A DNA stretch of 6,817 bases, taken from positions 1-6,817 of the forward strand of contig JAJKIL010000196.1 in NCBI GenBank assembly GCA_021154515.1, read 5' to 3'. The position numbers were made by a program, and so were the translations under genes. The DNA is from Niastella sp. Its GTDB lineage: Bacteria; Bacteroidota; Bacteroidia; Chitinophagales; Chitinophagaceae. Below, one piece after another: positions 5,949-6,817 of this stretch (the stretch's first letter is position 1; the number at the start of each line of letters is the position of its first letter). The notes beneath the pieces are model-generated. The model was not told the DNA's origin. It did not search any database and saw nothing but the letters and a program-made list of their open reading frames with translations.

Positions 5949-6247
5949 TTCAAAAACCAATGTAATCGTTTGCGTAAATCGACCTCTCGTTTTTACAGAT
6001 AAACCCCTAGTGCCTATTTATGCTTTAGTCTATTTTCATTTATAACAGCACACCACTTGATGCTTTCACCTCTTTTGCATCGTTACTTTGATTCAGCATT
6101 ACAGAATGCATGGAGTTCTTGGTCAAGGTATCTGATGAAAGCAGCCAGTCCTTAAGAAAACAGTTGATTCGTAGCACTTAGTTCCGTTTTTAGTTCGTAT
6201 CCCTTTGAACTCTTTTCGATTTTCTCATATCATTAAAAAATCCAGTT

Positions 6248-6697
6248 ATGAAAAGCTTGTCAATTTTTCAACAACCGGCACCAGTATTCACCCAAACAAG
6301 TACCTCAACATCCGTAACCCCCGTACCCCTGCACAAATTGGTCGATCAGCTCATGCACAGCTTCATTCCGCTGGCCGTAACCCAACACAGTTTTATCATC
6401 AACAGCGTAGATGAAAGTTTTCAATTAAATGCCGATGAGCAGGTACTCGCTTTTATCGTAGGCAACCTCCTGAACAATGCGATCGTTAGTTCGCACGACG
6501 CCTGTGTTCGTATTGAAGCGGTTAAAAAATCCCAGGGCGTGCAGATCATCGTGCGGAACAGCGGAGCAAATTTTTACAGCACCGTAGCACATGGTTTTTC
6601 CCAGGTTGTAGCAGCCGCCCGCAGTATGGGTGGAAATATCAATATCTACAATCAAAAACACGAAGGAACAGTTATTACGCTCTCTATGGTGGCGTAG
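6248..6697 (+). CDS. Stand-alone degenerate histidine-kinase-like ATPase (HATPase_c) protein
   Basis: The 149-residue product looks like the catalytic half of a sensor kinase without sensor, HAMP or HisKA parts. After a Ser/Thr/Pro-rich N-terminus (to about 27) comes a helical region, then NADEQVLAFIVGNLLNNAI (61-79), a good match to the N-box with N73 and N77. Strand and end motifs follow: IIVRNSG (100-106), SMGGNINI (126-133) and GTVITLSM (140-147). The G1 box, normally DxGxG, reads NSGAN (104-108), and the GxGLGL loop is lost, leaving only G116. ATP binding and kinase activity are therefore doubtful. It is soluble with no signal peptide. An in-frame TGA at 6206 shows it is not simply the 3' end of a longer open frame. 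No response regulator is visible nearby. It could be a pseudo-kinase regulator, an anti-sigma-like protein or a decaying kinase relic. Confidence 0.7.
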   Translation: MKSLSIFQQPAPVFTQTSTSTSVTPVPLHKLVDQLMHSFIPLAVTQHSFIINSVDESFQLNADEQVLAFIVGNLLNNAIVSSHDACVRIEAVKKSQGVQIIVRNSGANFYSTVAHGFSQVVAAARSMGGNINIYNQKHEGTVITLSMVA

Positions 6698-6817
6698 AAA
6701 TGAAGAATTAGGAAGGGAAGACAAATAATGAATGTAGAATATTGAATGTAGAATTTTCAATGTTGAAGTGAAATACAAATGGCAAGGTTAAACATATACG
6801 AGCATCCAATATCCTGT
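6698..6817. other. Repeat-rich non-coding end of the window
   Basis: This stretch holds simple AATGAAGAATTAGGAAG-type sequence just after the last stop codon, then the 14-nt periodic repeat at 6729-6767. No GC-rich terminator stem follows the HATPase-like gene. The final bases (about 6803-6817, CATCCAATATCC) look like the start of another short-period repeat, cut off by the window edge. A 13-codon open frame from ATG 6779 to the end is too short to judge. Confidence 0.5.
6729..6767. repeat. 14-nt periodic repeat with a TTCAA/TTGAA palindrome
   Basis: TGAATGTAGAAT occurs at 6729-6740 and again at 6743-6754, a 14-nt period. It is followed by TTCAATGTTGAA (6756-6767), a perfect 5-bp inverted repeat around TG. 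This is a second type of short-period array at a gene end in the same window, unrelated in sequence to the 8-nt arrays. Confidence 0.7.

Larger units (their letters stand above)
5821..6247. other. 427-bp non-coding gap
   Basis: No convincing coding region is found on either strand. It holds the 23-bp tandem repeat at its left edge and a small hairpin at 5926-5948. AT-rich DNA follows, with TTACTTTG at 6083-6090, one base off the TAnnTTTG -7 consensus but with no clear -33 partner. The 9-mer TAGCACTTA occurs at 5939 and again at 6172. In the frame of the next gene an upstream TGA at 6206-6208 rules out a longer N-terminus. The length leaves room for a regulated promoter or a small RNA, but neither can be shown. 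Confidence 0.5.

Noticed and set aside
6205..6414. 69-codon open frame overlapping the HATPase-like gene in another frame
   Set aside because: It overlaps a frame with a recognisable N-box and HATPase-like ending, and its own translation has no family features.
6779..6817. Start of a new gene at ATG 6779 running off the window
   Set aside because: Only 13 codons are visible, no promoter or ribosome site is evident, and the local sequence looks like short-period repeat DNA.

Overview
The window looks like a chromosomal fragment from a Bacteroidota bacterium, most likely a Chitinophagaceae-type organism (Chitinophaga/Niastella relatives). This rests on moderate GC content, start codons preceded by A-rich stretches rather than Shine-Dalgarno sites, one candidate TAnnTTTG -7 promoter element, lipoprotein signals on three consecutive genes, and short-period repeats packed into the gaps between genes. 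The family and genus are inference; no search was possible.

Layout. Positions 1-47 hold a strong intrinsic terminator for a gene left of the window. A candidate promoter and a leader hairpin then precede msrA (120-803, +), a lipoprotein methionine-sulfoxide reductase. msrA converges on a family-5 peptide-type ABC substrate-binding lipoprotein gene (974-2602, -). Between their stop codons lies a compact 170-bp element: two inverted arrays of an 8-nt motif (consensus GTTRACCA) flanking a bidirectional terminator hairpin. The binding-protein gene is divergent from an M1 zinc aminopeptidase lipoprotein gene (2618-4297, +), with only 15 bp between the two start codons. A 14-TM Wzx-type flippase gene (4327-5820, +) follows 29 bp later and is probably cotranscribed with it. 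A 427-bp gap with a 23-bp tandem repeat and a small hairpin leads to a 149-residue stand-alone, degenerate HATPase-like protein (6248-6697, +). The window ends in repeat-rich non-coding DNA.

How the genes relate. The aminopeptidase and the binding protein are both predicted to be exported lipoproteins and share one divergent start region. This fits extracytoplasmic peptide trimming and capture, but no ABC permease or ATPase gene is visible. MsrA would repair oxidised methionine in envelope proteins. The flippase belongs to glycan export and has no glycosyltransferase neighbours here. The HATPase-like protein has a recognisable N-box but lacks the usual nucleotide-binding glycine motifs, so it may be a regulatory pseudo-kinase fragment.

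No complete new multi-gene system is evident. The points most worth a second look are the mirrored 8-nt arrays whose first units overlap both stop codons, the degenerate HATPase protein, and the repeat-derived look of the aminopeptidase signal peptide.
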